A stretch of 64,000 nucleotides of DNA from Amylibacter sp. (lineage in GTDB: Bacteria; Pseudomonadota; Alphaproteobacteria; Rhodobacterales; Rhodobacteraceae): NCBI GenBank assembly GCA_021775355.1, contig JAJFHZ010000034.1, positions 372,001-436,000 on the forward strand. Reading direction: 5' to 3'. Positions 54,125 to 64,000 of the stretch are shown here, piece after piece. Below the pieces are notes generated by a model. That model was not told the DNA's origin and ran no database searches. It was given only the letters and a program-made list of their open reading frames with translations. The position numbers were made by a program, and so were the translations under genes. Position 1 is the first letter of the stretch. Every line of letters begins with the position of its first letter.

Positions 54125-54697
54125 TTATTCGTCAGCTTTAATCCAGACCCGTTTCATATAGTCAGGCGAGGTGACGGCACCGTTTACCGCACGACTGCCT
54201 TTCTTGATCTTGTCCACAACTTTCTGGCCAGAGATTACACGGCCAAAAACAGTGTATTGATTATTTAACGACGGATAATCCTTAAACATAATAAAAAATT
54301 GTGAGTTAGCCGTATTCGGGCTTTGACCGCGGGCCATTCCAACAACGCCTTTTTCAAAAGAGATATCGGAAAACTCGGCAGGTAGATCAGGGTATTTTGA
54401 CTGCCCGGTTCCTGCATAGCGTGCGTTAAAGGCACTCATATTACCATGTTTAACATCACCCGTTTGTGCCATGAAACCTGCCATCACACGGTGAAAAGCG
54501 ATATTGTCATAGCTGCCGTCACGGGTCAGTTTCTTGATCCGTTTCACATGCTTTGGGGCGACATCAGGTAAAAGTTCTATCTCGACCAAGCCGGGGTTAT
54601 GCCCACCCACTTCTATCATCAACGTGTTTTCAGGGCTTGCAGCCCATAAACAACCTGCAAATGTCAGACTTGCTGCCAGTATTGCAATAAACCGCAT
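54125..54697 (-). CDS. Peptidylprolyl isomerase, cyclophilin type, exported
   Basis: The 190-residue protein has a signal peptide with a cysteine near the cleavage site (MRFIAILAASLTFAGCLWAA), so it may be a lipoprotein. Cyclophilin motifs include FHRVMAGFMAQTGD, GMARGQSPNTANSQFFIMFKDYPSLNNQYTVFGRVISGQKVVDKI. The isomerase acts on prolyl bonds of periplasmic proteins. Its start overlaps the stop of the cytosolic paralogue (TAATG), so both are made from one transcript. Confidence 0.9.
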   Translation of the reverse strand: MRFIAILAASLTFAGCLWAASPENTLMIEVGGHNPGLVEIELLPDVAPKHVKRIKKLTRDGSYDNIAFHRVMAGFMAQTGDVKHGNMSAFNARYAGTGQSKYPDLPAEFSDISFEKGVVGMARGQSPNTANSQFFIMFKDYPSLNNQYTVFGRVISGQKVVDKIKKGSRAVNGAVTSPDYMKRVWIKADE

Positions 54698-55203
54698 TAC
54701 AGATCAGCCGCCACTTTAACCGAAATCATTGTGTCAGGGTCCATCGGTGGCTCACCTTTCTTGATCTTGTCGACATGTTCCATACCCTCGATTACGCGGC
54801 CATAAACCGTGTATTGGCCATTCAGGAAATGGTTGTCACTGAAGTTGATGAAAAACTGTGAATTGGCACTGTCAGGCATCGCAGAACGTGCCGCACCCAA
54901 TGTACCGCGATCATGTGGAAGTTTGGAAAATTCCGCAGGTAGATCACCCAGATCAGAAGCACCCGTTCCCGCACGCGACAGATTAAATCCTTCGCCTGTG
55001 TTGCCGTTGGCCACGTCCCCTGTTTGCGCCATGAACCCGTCGATTACACGGTGGAACACCACGTTGTCGTATTTACCGGAACGCGCCAGCTCTTTCATGC
55101 GTGCGGTATGTTTCGGGGCCACATCAGCCAGCAATTCGATTGTGACGTTACCGTGCTTTAATTCCATAACAATCGTGTTTTCAGGGTCTTTGATCTCAAC
55201 CAT
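54697..55203 (-). CDS. Peptidylprolyl isomerase, cyclophilin type, cytosolic
   Basis: From ATG 55203 (GGAGACC upstream) the protein has 168 residues and no signal peptide. It has FHRVIDGFMAQTGDV, GAARSAMPDSANSQFFINFSDNHFLNGQYTVYGRVIEGMEHVDKI. An ATG four codons upstream (55215) is an alternative, but it overlaps the ribosome site. The pair of a cytosolic and an exported cyclophilin looks like a tandem duplication. Confidence 0.9.
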   Translation of the reverse strand: MVEIKDPENTIVMELKHGNVTIELLADVAPKHTARMKELARSGKYDNVVFHRVIDGFMAQTGDVANGNTGEGFNLSRAGTGASDLGDLPAEFSKLPHDRGTLGAARSAMPDSANSQFFINFSDNHFLNGQYTVYGRVIEGMEHVDKIKKGEPPMDPDTMISVKVAADL

Positions 55204-55271
55204 TTCGGTCTCCATAGATTAAATTTGGGCGCACCTTATTGCAGTTAAACCATAAGGAAAAGCCCCATGTT

Positions 55272-55778
55272 TCAGGATTTTTTGAATTTAGCTTTCAAAG
55301 CGTCTTGCACATCGGGTGTCACGAATTTTGAAACATTGCCGTTAAGGCGGGCAATTTCCTTGACCAACCCGGAAGCTATGGCCTGATGCTTGGCCTCAGC
55401 CATCAAAAACACCGTCTCGATTTCCGGATTCATCGCGCGGTTCATGCCCACTAACGCATATTCATATTCAAAGTCTGAAACCGCGCGCAGTCCGCGTATA
55501 ATGATCTTGGCTCCGATCTCATGCGCCTTCGAAATCAACAGGTTTTCAAACGGCTCAACCAGAACCTCGGTGTCGCCCGTATTCATGCGCCCGATATTCT
55601 GTTCGATCATCTCAACCCGCTCTTCCAGAGAAAACAACGGATCCTTGTCGCGATTGATCGCGACACCAATGACTAAGCGGTCAACCAGCACACAAGCGCG
55701 TTGAATAATATCGATATGTCCCATGGTAATCGGGTCAAAGGTTCCGGGGTATAATCCTACGCGCACACTGGTCTCCAT
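55272..55778 (-). CDS. coaD: Phosphopantetheine adenylyltransferase
   Basis: The 168-residue protein begins METSVRVGLYPGTFDPITMGHIDII (T/HxGH nucleotidyl motif), with GLRAVSDFEYEYALVGMNRAMNPEIETVFLMA typical of the family. It makes dephospho-CoA. An upstream TTG frame (55805) is not used. It lies 69 nt upstream of the cyclophilin gene on the same strand and may share its transcript. Confidence 0.94.
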   Translation of the reverse strand: METSVRVGLYPGTFDPITMGHIDIIQRACVLVDRLVIGVAINRDKDPLFSLEERVEMIEQNIGRMNTGDTEVLVEPFENLLISKAHEIGAKIIIRGLRAVSDFEYEYALVGMNRAMNPEIETVFLMAEAKHQAIASGLVKEIARLNGNVSKFVTPDVQDALKAKFKKS

Positions 55779-55821
55779 CACTTTGCCGTTGGTACAGTCG
55801 AACAATAACGCGGGCGATTGG

Positions 55822-56712
55822 TCAAGTGGCTTCTTTACGTTTCACGACATCACGCATGCCCAATGCCAGCCGATCGGCAAAACGGTTCAATCTGCCGACA
55901 CGGCGGTCACCTTCGTGGCGTACCAAATAAAAACTGCGCTTCAAGGCCAATTTATCTTTAAACAGAAATTCCAGATCGGGGAAATTCGGCATGGCAAAAT
56001 CGTGCACCACACCGATACCTGCGCCCTGATTGATCATATTGATCTGCACGGAAACCGAGTTTGATGCCAATCCAACGGTCGGGTACAAACCAATATCAGA
56101 AAGATAGTCCAGTTCTTTGTCGAAAATCAGATCGGGAATATAACCAATAATCGGATGATCTTTCACCTGTTCGATATGTTTCAGGTCAGGATGCGCACGT
56201 ATGTAGTTCTTAGTCGCCGCCAGATGCAGATGGTAATCCGTCACCTTTTGCACCAGTAACCGCCCCGCAGTGGGTGGTGACACTGTGATTGCCATATCAG
56301 CCTCTCGTTTCGACAGGTTCAACACCCGTGGCACGGCCAGTATCTGAATTTCCAGGCCGGGGTTTTCCGCCGAAATTTCAGCACAAACCTCCGGCAGCAG
56401 AAAGTTGGCACTGCCATCAGGTGCCCCTATCCGTACCGTTCCACTTAATTGATCGGTCGAACCTTGCACAATTTCCTGCGCGGACAGTGAAGACAGTTCC
56501 ATCTCGCTTGCATGTTCCATCAACCGCTGGCCACTTTCAGTCAGATCGTACCCTTGCGGCGTCTTCACAAACAACCGCGCCCCCATGCGTTCCTCAAGCC
56601 GCACAATTCTGCGCCCCAGCGTTGAAGGATCCATTTTCAACAGCTTGCCCGCTGCCGTCAGGCTGTTACTGCGCCCCACCTGCAAAAAAATCCGTATATC
56701 ATCCCAGTTCAT
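55822..56712 (-). CDS. LysR-family regulator divergent from mmsA
   Basis: The 296-residue protein has MNWDDIRIFLQVGRSNSLTAAGKLLKMDPSTLGRRIVRLEERMGARLFVKTPQGYDLTESGQRLMEHA as the helix-turn-helix. It is divergent from mmsA with about 107 nt between, so it probably controls valine or beta-alanine catabolism through mmsAB. Confidence 0.87.
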   Translation of the reverse strand: MNWDDIRIFLQVGRSNSLTAAGKLLKMDPSTLGRRIVRLEERMGARLFVKTPQGYDLTESGQRLMEHASEMELSSLSAQEIVQGSTDQLSGTVRIGAPDGSANFLLPEVCAEISAENPGLEIQILAVPRVLNLSKREADMAITVSPPTAGRLLVQKVTDYHLHLAATKNYIRAHPDLKHIEQVKDHPIIGYIPDLIFDKELDYLSDIGLYPTVGLASNSVSVQINMINQGAGIGVVHDFAMPNFPDLEFLFKDKLALKRSFYLVRHEGDRRVGRLNRFADRLALGMRDVVKRKEAT

Positions 56713-56819
56713 ATGGCCTTGTCCTGCATTTATGCAAAATGAATGTGCTATATTTGCTGTTTAAAAGGTGAAAATGCAAGACTATACTGCGCCCAGATAT
56801 TTCAACCGGGAGACTATCC

Positions 56820-58319
56820 ATGCAAGAACTTACACATTACATCAATGGCGAACATGTTAAAGGCACCTCAGGGCGTTTTGCCGATGTTTTCAATCCTGCC
56901 ACAGGCGAGCTGCAAGCTAAAACACCATTGGCAAGTGTTGCCGAAATGGAAAACGCCGTGGCCATCGCCGCCGCCGCACAGCCCGCATGGGCCGCCGTTA
57001 ATCCACAACGTCGTGCACGCGTTATGATGAGGTTTGTTGACCTGCTGAACCGCGATATGGACAAACTAGCCGAAGCATTAAGTCGCGAACACGGCAAAAC
57101 CCTGCCCGACGCCGCAGGCGACGTACAACGCGGCCTTGAAGTGGTTGAATACTGCATCGGCGCACCACAATTGCTAAAAGGCGATTACACAGACAGCGCT
57201 GGTCCAGGCATTGACATGTATTCCATGCGTCAGGCCCTTGGTGTTACCGCTGGCATCACCCCATTCAACTTCCCTGCCATGATCCCGATGTGGATGTTTG
57301 CGCCTGCCATTGTATGCGGCAACGCTTTTATCCTGAAACCATCCGAACGTGACCCATCCGTTCCGATGATGCTTGCCGAACTGATGGAAGAAGCTGGCTT
57401 GCCTAAAGGTATCTTGCAAGTTGTGAACGGTGACAAAGAAGCCGTAGACGCGATCATCAACAACGATGTCATTCAATCTATCGGATTTGTTGGCTCCACA
57501 CCTATTGCTGAATATATCTACGGCAACGGTTGTGCCGCCGGCAAACGCGTACAATGTTTCGGTGGTGCCAAAAATCATATGATCATCATGCCTGACGCAG
57601 ATCTTGACCAAGCTGCAGACGCATTATTGGGCGCTGGTTACGGTGCCGCAGGCGAACGCTGCATGGCGATTTCCGTGGCCCTTCCCGTGGGCGAAGAAAC
57701 AGCTGATCGCCTGATCGCAAAACTAGCCCCGCGTGTTGAAGCCTTGAAAGTCGGCCCATACACTGCTGGCAACGATGTGGACTTCGGCCCAGTGATCACT
57801 GCCGCCGCCAAGGAAAACATCCTAGGTCTTGTGCAATCCGGCATCGATGCAGGTGCAAAACTGGTGGTCGATGGCCGTGATTTCAGCCTGCAAGGCTACG
57901 AGGACGGTTTTTTTGTCGGTGCGCATCTGTTCGACAACGTAACAACAGACATGGACATCTACCAAAAAGAGATTTTTGGCCCGGTTCTGTCAACAGTACG
58001 GACATCTTCATATGAAGAAGCTCTGAAAATCGCCATGGATCACGAATATGGCAACGGTATCGCCATTTACACCCGTGACGGTGACACTGCGCGCGATTTC
58101 GCCAACCGGATCAATGTCGGTATGGTCGGTATCAACGTGCCGATCCCGGTACCTTTGGCCTACCACACCTTCGGCGGTTGGAAGAAATCGGTCTTTGGCG
58201 ACCTTAATCAACACGGACCCGATGCGTTTAAATTCTACACCCGCACCAAAACCGTGACCGCCCGCTGGCCTTCCGGTATCAAAGAAGGCGGCGAGTTCAG
58301 CATCCCTGTGATGGAGTAA
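56820..58319 (+). CDS. mmsA: CoA-acylating methylmalonate-semialdehyde dehydrogenase
   Basis: The 499-residue aldehyde dehydrogenase begins MQELTHYINGEHVKGTSGRFADVFNPATGE. The catalytic cysteine is in GAAGERCMAISVALPV, the NAD region in FVGSTPIAEYIYGNG, and the MMSDH-type end YTRTKTVTARWPSGIKEGGEFSIPVM is diagnostic. It converts methylmalonate semialdehyde with CoA to propionyl-CoA in valine degradation. It is 6 nt before mmsB. Confidence 0.95.
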   Translation: MQELTHYINGEHVKGTSGRFADVFNPATGELQAKTPLASVAEMENAVAIAAAAQPAWAAVNPQRRARVMMRFVDLLNRDMDKLAEALSREHGKTLPDAAGDVQRGLEVVEYCIGAPQLLKGDYTDSAGPGIDMYSMRQALGVTAGITPFNFPAMIPMWMFAPAIVCGNAFILKPSERDPSVPMMLAELMEEAGLPKGILQVVNGDKEAVDAIINNDVIQSIGFVGSTPIAEYIYGNGCAAGKRVQCFGGAKNHMIIMPDADLDQAADALLGAGYGAAGERCMAISVALPVGEETADRLIAKLAPRVEALKVGPYTAGNDVDFGPVITAAAKENILGLVQSGIDAGAKLVVDGRDFSLQGYEDGFFVGAHLFDNVTTDMDIYQKEIFGPVLSTVRTSSYEEALKIAMDHEYGNGIAIYTRDGDTARDFANRINVGMVGINVPIPVPLAYHTFGGWKKSVFGDLNQHGPDAFKFYTRTKTVTARWPSGIKEGGEFSIPVME

Positions 58320-58325
58320 TTATCC

Positions 58326-59198
58326 ATGCGCATAGGATTTATAGGACTTGGAAATATGGGTTCCCCAATGGCGGCCAATCTGGTCGCCGCAGGGCATGAA
58401 GTGGCAGGGTTTGACCTTGTCGCGGACTGCCCGACAGGGGTCTCCAAAGCCGCAACAGCTATTGAAGCAGCAACTGGTGCTGATGTTGTTATAACCATGC
58501 TTCCCAACGGCGCTATTTTACGCGCCGTTGCCGCAGAAATCATCCCCACCATGTCAAAAGGTGCTGCATTTGTTGATTGTTCTACCGTAGACGTGGAATC
58601 AGCCCGTGCTGTGGCAGATGATGCTGTATCCGCAGGCTTGTTGCCCGTAGATGCCCCTGTATCAGGCGGCGTTGGCGGCGCATCGGGTGGCACCTTAACC
58701 TTCATGGCTGGCGGCTCTGACGCGGCATTTGCCAAGGCACAACCACTTTTCGACATTATGGGCCAAAAGGCTGTGCATTGCGGCCCGTCCGGTAACGGTC
58801 AAGCCGCCAAGATCTGCAACAATATGATCCTTGGCGCCACAATGATAGCTACCTGTGAAGCCTTTGCTTTAGCTGATAAATTAGGCCTTGAACGCCAATC
58901 TATGTTCGACGTTGTCAGCACATCATCAGGCTACAGCTGGACAATGAACGCTTACTGCCCCGCCCCCGGCGTTGGCCCGCAAAGCCCTGCCGATAATGAC
59001 TATAAACCGGGGTTTGCGTCTGAATTGATGCTCAAAGATTTGCGCCTGTCACAACAGGCAGCCAAAGCCGTTGACGCGGATACGCCCATGGGCAAACGCG
59101 CCACCGAACTTTACGCGGCTTTTGTTGAAAACGAAGGTGGTCTGGGCACAGATTTTTCCGCCATGCTACCAAGGTTCGAGAAAAAAGGCCGAGGTTAA
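58326..59198 (+). CDS. mmsB: 3-hydroxyisobutyrate dehydrogenase
   Basis: The 290-residue protein has the NAD fold GFIGLGNMGSPMAANLVAAGH, the substrate segment VDAPVSGGVGGASGGTLTFMAGG, the catalytic lysine in GNGQAAKICNNM, and the KDLRLSQQAAKAVDADTPMG end. It oxidises 3-hydroxyisobutyrate to methylmalonate semialdehyde, the step before MmsA. It forms an operon with mmsA. Confidence 0.94.
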   Translation: MRIGFIGLGNMGSPMAANLVAAGHEVAGFDLVADCPTGVSKAATAIEAATGADVVITMLPNGAILRAVAAEIIPTMSKGAAFVDCSTVDVESARAVADDAVSAGLLPVDAPVSGGVGGASGGTLTFMAGGSDAAFAKAQPLFDIMGQKAVHCGPSGNGQAAKICNNMILGATMIATCEAFALADKLGLERQSMFDVVSTSSGYSWTMNAYCPAPGVGPQSPADNDYKPGFASELMLKDLRLSQQAAKAVDADTPMGKRATELYAAFVENEGGLGTDFSAMLPRFEKKGRG

Positions 59199-59218
59199 CC
59201 CCGTCTTTGATCAGGGGC

Positions 59219-59653
59219 CTATACCCCCCTGATCATATCCACCATGGCTGAATGTTCATTCGCCATTTCTTCCAGACGCGCCTTAACCACGTCGCCAATG
59301 GAAATCACACCGGCTAATTTACCATTTTCCAAAATCGGCATATGACGAAACCGCCCTTCGGTCATCGCTTCCAATACAGATTGCGCGCTATCTTTCATCG
59401 AACAGCATGAGACTGCTCCCGTCATCATTTCCCCGACCTTTTCAGTTAAACAGGCCGTCCCGCGTTTACCCATTTCGCGGATAATATCACGCTCTGACAG
59501 GATACCGTCGATGGTTTTGCCATCATCACTGACCACCAAAGCCCCAACACGGTGCGCCGCCAAATCCGAAACGGCATCATCTATCGTGTGGCTTTTAGTA
59601 ATCGTATAGATTTTATTATTTTGTTTTGAACCGGCAATGTTTTGAACGAGCAT
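59219..59653 (-). CDS. CBS-domain protein
   Basis: From ATG 59653 (AGGAGGTACC upstream) the protein has 144 residues and two CBS repeats: SHTIDDAVSDLAAHRVGALVVSDDGKTIDGILSERDIIREM, and DSAQSVLEAMTEGRFRHMPILENGKLAGVISIGDVVKARL. Such small stand-alone CBS proteins usually bind adenosine nucleotides. No partner gene. It converges with mmsB. Confidence 0.87.
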   Translation of the reverse strand: MLVQNIAGSKQNNKIYTITKSHTIDDAVSDLAAHRVGALVVSDDGKTIDGILSERDIIREMGKRGTACLTEKVGEMMTGAVSCCSMKDSAQSVLEAMTEGRFRHMPILENGKLAGVISIGDVVKARLEEMANEHSAMVDMIRGV

Positions 59654-59733
59654 GAAAAGGTACCTCCTGATTTTAATATTTAAGCCCAGCATATCACAAA
59701 AACTTTACACCGTCACTTTTGATGGTGAAATAT

Positions 59734-62592
59734 TTATTCAGCGGCAACTTTCCGCAGTTTCAACATATCTTTCAGATAATGCCCCGTGTAACTGCCTTTA
59801 ACTTTTGCCACCTGTTCAGGCGTGCCCATGGCTAAGATTTGCCCACCGCCATCACCACCTTCCGGGCCGATATCGATGATGTGATCAGCGGTTTTTACAA
59901 CGTCCAAATTATGTTCAATAACGATCACTGTATTACCTTGATCAACCAATTCATGCAGGACTTCCAATAGCTTACGCACATCTTCAAAATGCAATCCTGT
60001 TGTTGGTTCATCCAATATATACAACGTCCGACCCGTAGAACGCTTCGCCAATTCCTTTGACAACTTCACCCGTTGTGCTTCACCACCGGACAGGGTTGTC
60101 GCGGGTTGCCCCACCTTAATATAACCCAGACCCACGCGTAACAACGCGGTCATCTTATCGCGGATACTTGGAACAGCTTTGAAAAATTGTTCGGCATCTT
60201 CTACGGTCATAGCTAGCACATCCGCAATGCTTTTACCCTTGAATAACACCTCCAAGGTTTCACGGTTGTAGCGCTTACCGCGACAGGTTTCACATTCCAC
60301 ATATACGTCAGGTAAAAAGTGCATTTCGATCTTGATTAAACCGTCACCTTTACAAGCCTCACACCGCCCGCCTTTAACGTTGAAACTGAAACGTCCGGGC
60401 TTATAGCCTCGCGCCTTGGATTCGGGTAGGCCTGCAAACCAATCCCGAATAGGTGTAAACGCGCCCGTGTAGGTCGCAGGGTTTGAACGCGGTGTGCGCC
60501 CGATAGCGCGCTGATCAATATCGATCACTTTGTCCAGAACCGTCAACCCGTTGACCGCGTCACAAGGTGCCGGTGTTTGTTTGGCCCCATTCAGTCGCAT
60601 CGATGCGGTTTTAAACAATGTCTCTATCGTCAGTGTCGATTTCCCGCCACCTGAAACCCCCGTAATACAGACAAATTTGCCCAATGGAAATTCTGCAGTG
60701 ATGTTTTTCAGATTGTTGCCGGTCGCACCTTCAACTGTAACAACCTTACCATTGCCGGCACGGCGAATTGCAGGAATAGTGATTTCACGTTGCCCCCTAA
60801 GATATTGTCCTGTAATAGAATTTTTGGATTTTATGATTTGTTCAGGTGTACCTTTGGCAATGATTTCACCACCATGAACCCCAGCCCCGGGACCTATATC
60901 CAAAACATAGTCAGCACTGCGAATGGCTTCTTCATCGTGTTCTACAACAATCACGGTATTCCCCTGATCACGCAGGTTCTTCAACGTGACCAACAGCCGT
61001 CCATTATCGCGCTGGTGCAAGCCAATGGATGGTTCATCCAGCACATAAAGCACCCCCGTCAACCCCGACCCGATCTGTGATGCCAGCCGAATGCGCTGGC
61101 TTTCCCCCCCCGATAACGTACCCGAAGCGCGTGACAATGTCAGATAATCAAGACCCACATTGACCAAAAAGCCCAAACGTTCGCGAATTTCCTTTAAGAT
61201 AGCCACGGCAATGGCATTTTTCTGCTTGGTTAGGCTATTGGGAACACTTTCAATCCAATCCAGCGCCTCTTTTATTGACAGCTGTACCGCATGACCAATA
61301 TGCAAATCCCCGACCCGCACGGCCAAGGCTTCTGGACGCAAACGAAACCCGTCGCATGTATGGCAATGGCGATTATTCTGATAACGTTCAAACTCTTCAC
61401 GGATCCAGTTGCTGTCGGTTTCACGGTAACGGCGTTCCATATTCGGGATCACACCTTCAAAGTTACGCGTCACCTCATAGACCCTGCCTGCTTCGTCATA
61501 ACGAAACTTAATCTCGTCTTTGCCAGAGCCGTGCAACATCACCTGCTGCACTTTTTCAGGCAGATCACGCCAAGGGGCATCTTTGTCAAAACCATAATGC
61601 TTGGCAATTGATTCAATCGTTTGCCTAAAATACGGTGACTTGCCTTTGGCCCATGGTGCCAAAGCCCCTCCATACAATGACAGCCGCATATCGGGAACGA
61701 CAAGGCGTTCATCAAAAAACAGCTCTACCCCCAGCCCATCACAATCAGGACAGGCCCCAAAGGGTGCGTTGAACGAAAACAAGCGTGGTTCTATTTCCGG
61801 GATCGTAAAGCCCGACACAGGACAGGCGAAGTTTTCCGAGAATGTGATCCGCTCGCCTTCACCTTCTTTTGGTGCAGTCTCTAGAACCGATATTCCATCC
61901 GCCAAATCAAGGGCCGTGCGTAAACTGTCTGCAAGCCGTGTTTCCAACCCGTCACGCACAACGATACGATCAACGACCACATCAATGTTATGGCGGAATT
62001 TTTTATCCAGCGTCGGTGCATTTTCCAATTCGTAAAATTCACCATCGACCTTGATCCGTTGAAATCCTTGTTTCTTAAGTTCCTGAAATTCCTTACGATA
62101 CTCACCTTTGCGATCACGCACGATCGGTGCCAACAAATAGGCTCTGGTCCCCTCTTCCATGTCCATGATCCGGTCAACCATTTCAGACACTTGTTGCGCC
62201 TCAATCGGTAGCCCTGTAGCAGGTGAATAAGGCGTGCCAATGCGGGCAAACAAAAGTCGCATATAGTCGTAAATTTCGGTCACTGTGCCCACAGTGGAAC
62301 GCGGATTCTTTGACGTGGTCTTCTGTTCAATCGAAATTGCAGGCGACAGACCCGCAATATGATCCACATCAGGCTTTTGCATCATATCCAAAAATTGCCG
62401 CGCATAGGCCGACAGGCTTTCCACATAACGCCGCTGCCCTTCGGCATAAATCGTATCAAACGCCAATGACGATTTGCCGGAACCGGACAGTCCGGTAATC
62501 ACGACAAGCTTGTTGCGTGGAATATCCACATCGATATTCTTCAAATTATGTTCTCGCGCACCGCGAATTTCGATATTTTTCAGCTCAGACAT
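59734..62592 (-). CDS. uvrA: UvrA, excinuclease ABC subunit A
   Basis: The 952-residue protein has two ABC ATPase modules: [56 protein letters not shown], and later [13 protein letters not shown] and [18 protein letters not shown]. The zinc cysteines are visible in CPDCDG and CEACKGDG. It recognises DNA damage for nucleotide excision repair. No clear SOS box was seen upstream. Confidence 0.97.
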   Translation of the reverse strand: MSELKNIEIRGAREHNLKNIDVDIPRNKLVVITGLSGSGKSSLAFDTIYAEGQRRYVESLSAYARQFLDMMQKPDVDHIAGLSPAISIEQKTTSKNPRSTVGTVTEIYDYMRLLFARIGTPYSPATGLPIEAQQVSEMVDRIMDMEEGTRAYLLAPIVRDRKGEYRKEFQELKKQGFQRIKVDGEFYELENAPTLDKKFRHNIDVVVDRIVVRDGLETRLADSLRTALDLADGISVLETAPKEGEGERITFSENFACPVSGFTIPEIEPRLFSFNAPFGACPDCDGLGVELFFDERLVVPDMRLSLYGGALAPWAKGKSPYFRQTIESIAKHYGFDKDAPWRDLPEKVQQVMLHGSGKDEIKFRYDEAGRVYEVTRNFEGVIPNMERRYRETDSNWIREEFERYQNNRHCHTCDGFRLRPEALAVRVGDLHIGHAVQLSIKEALDWIESVPNSLTKQKNAIAVAILKEIRERLGFLVNVGLDYLTLSRASGTLSGGESQRIRLASQIGSGLTGVLYVLDEPSIGLHQRDNGRLLVTLKNLRDQGNTVIVVEHDEEAIRSADYVLDIGPGAGVHGGEIIAKGTPEQIIKSKNSITGQYLRGQREITIPAIRRAGNGKVVTVEGATGNNLKNITAEFPLGKFVCITGVSGGGKSTLTIETLFKTASMRLNGAKQTPAPCDAVNGLTVLDKVIDIDQRAIGRTPRSNPATYTGAFTPIRDWFAGLPESKARGYKPGRFSFNVKGGRCEACKGDGLIKIEMHFLPDVYVECETCRGKRYNRETLEVLFKGKSIADVLAMTVEDAEQFFKAVPSIRDKMTALLRVGLGYIKVGQPATTLSGGEAQRVKLSKELAKRSTGRTLYILDEPTTGLHFEDVRKLLEVLHELVDQGNTVIVIEHNLDVVKTADHIIDIGPEGGDGGGQILAMGTPEQVAKVKGSYTGHYLKDMLKLRKVAAE

Positions 62593-62695
62593 GAAAGGCT
62601 ACCCGATAAGTGTTCCCAAACTATGTAGTTAGGCACGCCGAAGATGCCAGTGAAAATAAAAGAACACAAGCGGAACATTCATAAAATATTAAGTT

Positions 62696-63280
62696 TTATC
62701 TGCCCATAATCTTGCGGACATAATTGCGCGTCTCTTTATAGGGCGGCACACCGTTATATTTTGTAACGGCCTGCGGCCCGGCATTATAAGCTGCCAATGC
62801 CAAACGCCATGTCCCGAACTTGCGGTGCATTTTAGCCAAATAACGCGCACCACCTTCCAGATTTTGTCGTGGATCACGGGGATTTACACCCAATTTACGC
62901 GCGGTCCCGGGCATCAATTGTGCCAATCCGTAGGCCCCAACGCGTGATTTTGCGCGTGGGTTCCAGCCACTTTCCTGCTGCACAAGACGGTTAAACAGAT
63001 CAACCGGCACACCATATTTACGCGCGGCGGCTTCTGCCATCGGTTTATACACACCTTTATATTTACCGTTATAACGCGGTAAAGACGTGTAATCCGTACG
63101 GCCCGTGGGCAATAATCGACTGGAACTGCTGTATTGTTTTGAAAGGCGGGTATCTATCAAATTGCTATGCAGGTTGGAAATGCCTCTGGATTTTGATGAT
63201 TTAGAAATACCGGCAGCTTGCGCGGATCCAGCCAACGCAATGCTTATCATTAACAGTATGTGAAAGCCCCACGCCATCAA
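62696..63280 (-). CDS. Lytic transglycosylase (SLT domain), exported
   Basis: The 194-residue protein has a signal peptide (MMAWGFHILLMISIALAGSAQA; start 63280 or the next ATG 63277). The SLT domain has NRLVQQESGWNPRAKSRVGAYGLAQLMPGTARKLGVNPRDPRQNLEGGARYLAKMHRKFGTWRLALAAYNAGPQAVTKYNG with the catalytic glutamate in QQESGW. It cleaves peptidoglycan. Confidence 0.92.
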   Translation of the reverse strand: MMAWGFHILLMISIALAGSAQAAGISKSSKSRGISNLHSNLIDTRLSKQYSSSSRLLPTGRTDYTSLPRYNGKYKGVYKPMAEAAARKYGVPVDLFNRLVQQESGWNPRAKSRVGAYGLAQLMPGTARKLGVNPRDPRQNLEGGARYLAKMHRKFGTWRLALAAYNAGPQAVTKYNGVPPYKETRNYVRKIMGR

Positions 63281-63453
63281 TATACCCGTATGATTTAACT
63301 CATCAGACTACTACTTAACCTTTTTAATTCGATTTGAACAGTCTTTGGTTGTTTTCAGGCAAATTTGACGCGATTCATCTTTTCTTCACCCCAATCAGAT
63401 GGTCTAAACAGTAATCAACCAAGATTAGCCGCAGATTCGATGGGGAGAGCCAA

Positions 63454-63933
63454 ATGGCCGGTAGTTTGAACAAAGTAATGTTAATTGGAAATCTGGGGGC
63501 AGATCCTGAAGTTCGCACATTTGGCAACGGTGGCAAGGTTTGCAACCTGCGTATCGCCACATCGGAAAGCTGGCGCGATAAAAACACCGGCGAACGCCGT
63601 GAAAAAACCGAATGGCACACGGTCGCGATCTTTTCCGAAGGGTTGGTGCGTGTCTGCGAGCAATACCTCAAAAAAGGCTCCAAGGTTTATATCGAGGGCG
63701 CATTGCAAACCCGTAAATGGCAAGATCAGTCAGGCAATGACCGCTATTCAACAGAAGTGGTCTTGCAAGGGTTTGGTAGTACGTTGGTCATGTTGGACGG
63801 CCGCTCAGGCGGCGCCGGTGGCGGTGGTGACTACAATCAGGGTGGCGGCTACGGTGGCCAATCTGGCCCTCAAGGTGGCGGATCCGCGCCTGCGTCTTCA
63901 AACAACGATCTGGATGATGAAATCCCGTTTTGA
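63454..63933 (+). CDS. ssb: Single-stranded DNA-binding protein
   Basis: The 159-residue protein has an OB fold ([64 protein letters not shown]), then a Gly-rich linker (about 115-148) and the acidic partner-binding tip DDEIPF. It is essential for replication and repair, and lies divergent from the transglycosylase, close to uvrA. Confidence 0.96.
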   Translation: MAGSLNKVMLIGNLGADPEVRTFGNGGKVCNLRIATSESWRDKNTGERREKTEWHTVAIFSEGLVRVCEQYLKKGSKVYIEGALQTRKWQDQSGNDRYSTEVVLQGFGSTLVMLDGRSGGAGGGGDYNQGGGYGGQSGPQGGGSAPASSNNDLDDEIPF

Positions 63934-63956
63934 TTAAAACCTAATAATATAATTTT

Positions 63957-63996
63957 AAAACAACCTGTTAGATATATATCTTCAGGTTGTTTTACA
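63957..63996 (+). terminator. Rho-independent terminator after ssb
   Basis: The stem AAAACAACCTG (63957-63967) / CAGGTTGTTTT (63983-63993) is a perfect 11-bp inverted repeat, with T-rich DNA at its end. It lies 24 nt after the ssb stop. Confidence 0.85.
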
Positions 63997-64000
63997 TTGT

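Noticed and set aside
62593..62695. SOS box before uvrA
   Set aside because: I looked for GTTC-N7-GTTC or its complement; only a single GTTC occurs with no correctly spaced partner.

Overview
The window looks like a chromosomal segment of a marine alphaproteobacterium of the Rhodobacterales (Roseobacter-type), with modest GC. The basis is the gene content: a Kelly-Friedrich type sox cluster, a suf operon carrying YIP1-like membrane genes and a single-cysteine IscR, a short-chain-fatty-acyl regulator with a DUF2083-like tail, RTX/Hint proteins, and an mmsAB pair. No rRNA, tRNA or CRISPR array was seen.

Layout. (1) 1-12.5 kb: thiosulfate oxidation. soxV (cut by the window edge), soxW and a histidine phosphatase are followed by two leftward genes (a secreted barrel-like protein and a SoxH-like metallo-hydrolase relative). 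Then come soxXYZA, soxB, an AbrB-type membrane protein, soxCD, a DUF302 protein, an ICMT-like methyltransferase and an ETHE1-like persulfide dioxygenase. (2) 12.5-18.6 kb: a catabolic group made of a LysR regulator, an unusual acyl-CoA dehydrogenase with features of 3-sulfinopropionyl-CoA desulfinase, a TauD-like dioxygenase, an AMP-dependent ligase and a frameshifted thermostable-hemolysin-family gene. A decayed response regulator and a carboxymuconolactone-decarboxylase-like protein follow. (3) 18.6-31 kb: an accessory, partly decaying region. It holds HxlR, an RTX/Hint protein and a hybrid histidine kinase that abut head to head with both 5' ends missing, a response regulator, GNAT, a transglutaminase-like protease, a Gly/Asp-rich secreted repeat protein, LysR with a 2OG oxygenase and an isochorismatase-like hydrolase, an orphan VapB-like antitoxin and a frameshifted serine recombinase. 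AT-rich dispersed repeats punctuate it.

(4) 31-41 kb: HpcH/HpaI aldolase, then a beta-oxidation operon (acyl-CoA dehydrogenase, thiolase, FadB-like protein). Next come two small Gly-Ser-Ala repeat proteins flanking a fatty acid hydroxylase-like protein, and an XRE/short-chain fatty acyl regulator divergent from a small gene over paired palindromes. (5) 41-50 kb: the leftward suf operon iscR - cysteine desulfurase - sufB - small membrane protein - sufC - sufD - three YIP1-like genes - sufS, with an Irr/ICE-like palindrome upstream of iscR. (6) 50-64 kb: housekeeping and core metabolism: alpha/beta hydrolase, anmK, tyrS, DUF3179, two cyclophilins, coaD, LysR-mmsA-mmsB, a CBS protein, uvrA, a lytic transglycosylase and ssb.

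Functionally, the Sox multienzyme system oxidises reduced sulfur in the periplasm, and the persulfide dioxygenase handles sulfane sulfur in the cytoplasm. The adjacent desulfinase-like gene could feed sulfite from an organosulfonate or organosulfinate. The suf operon supplies the Fe-S clusters. Three decayed or frameshifted genes and the head-to-head truncation mark 17-31 kb as the genome's plastic part.
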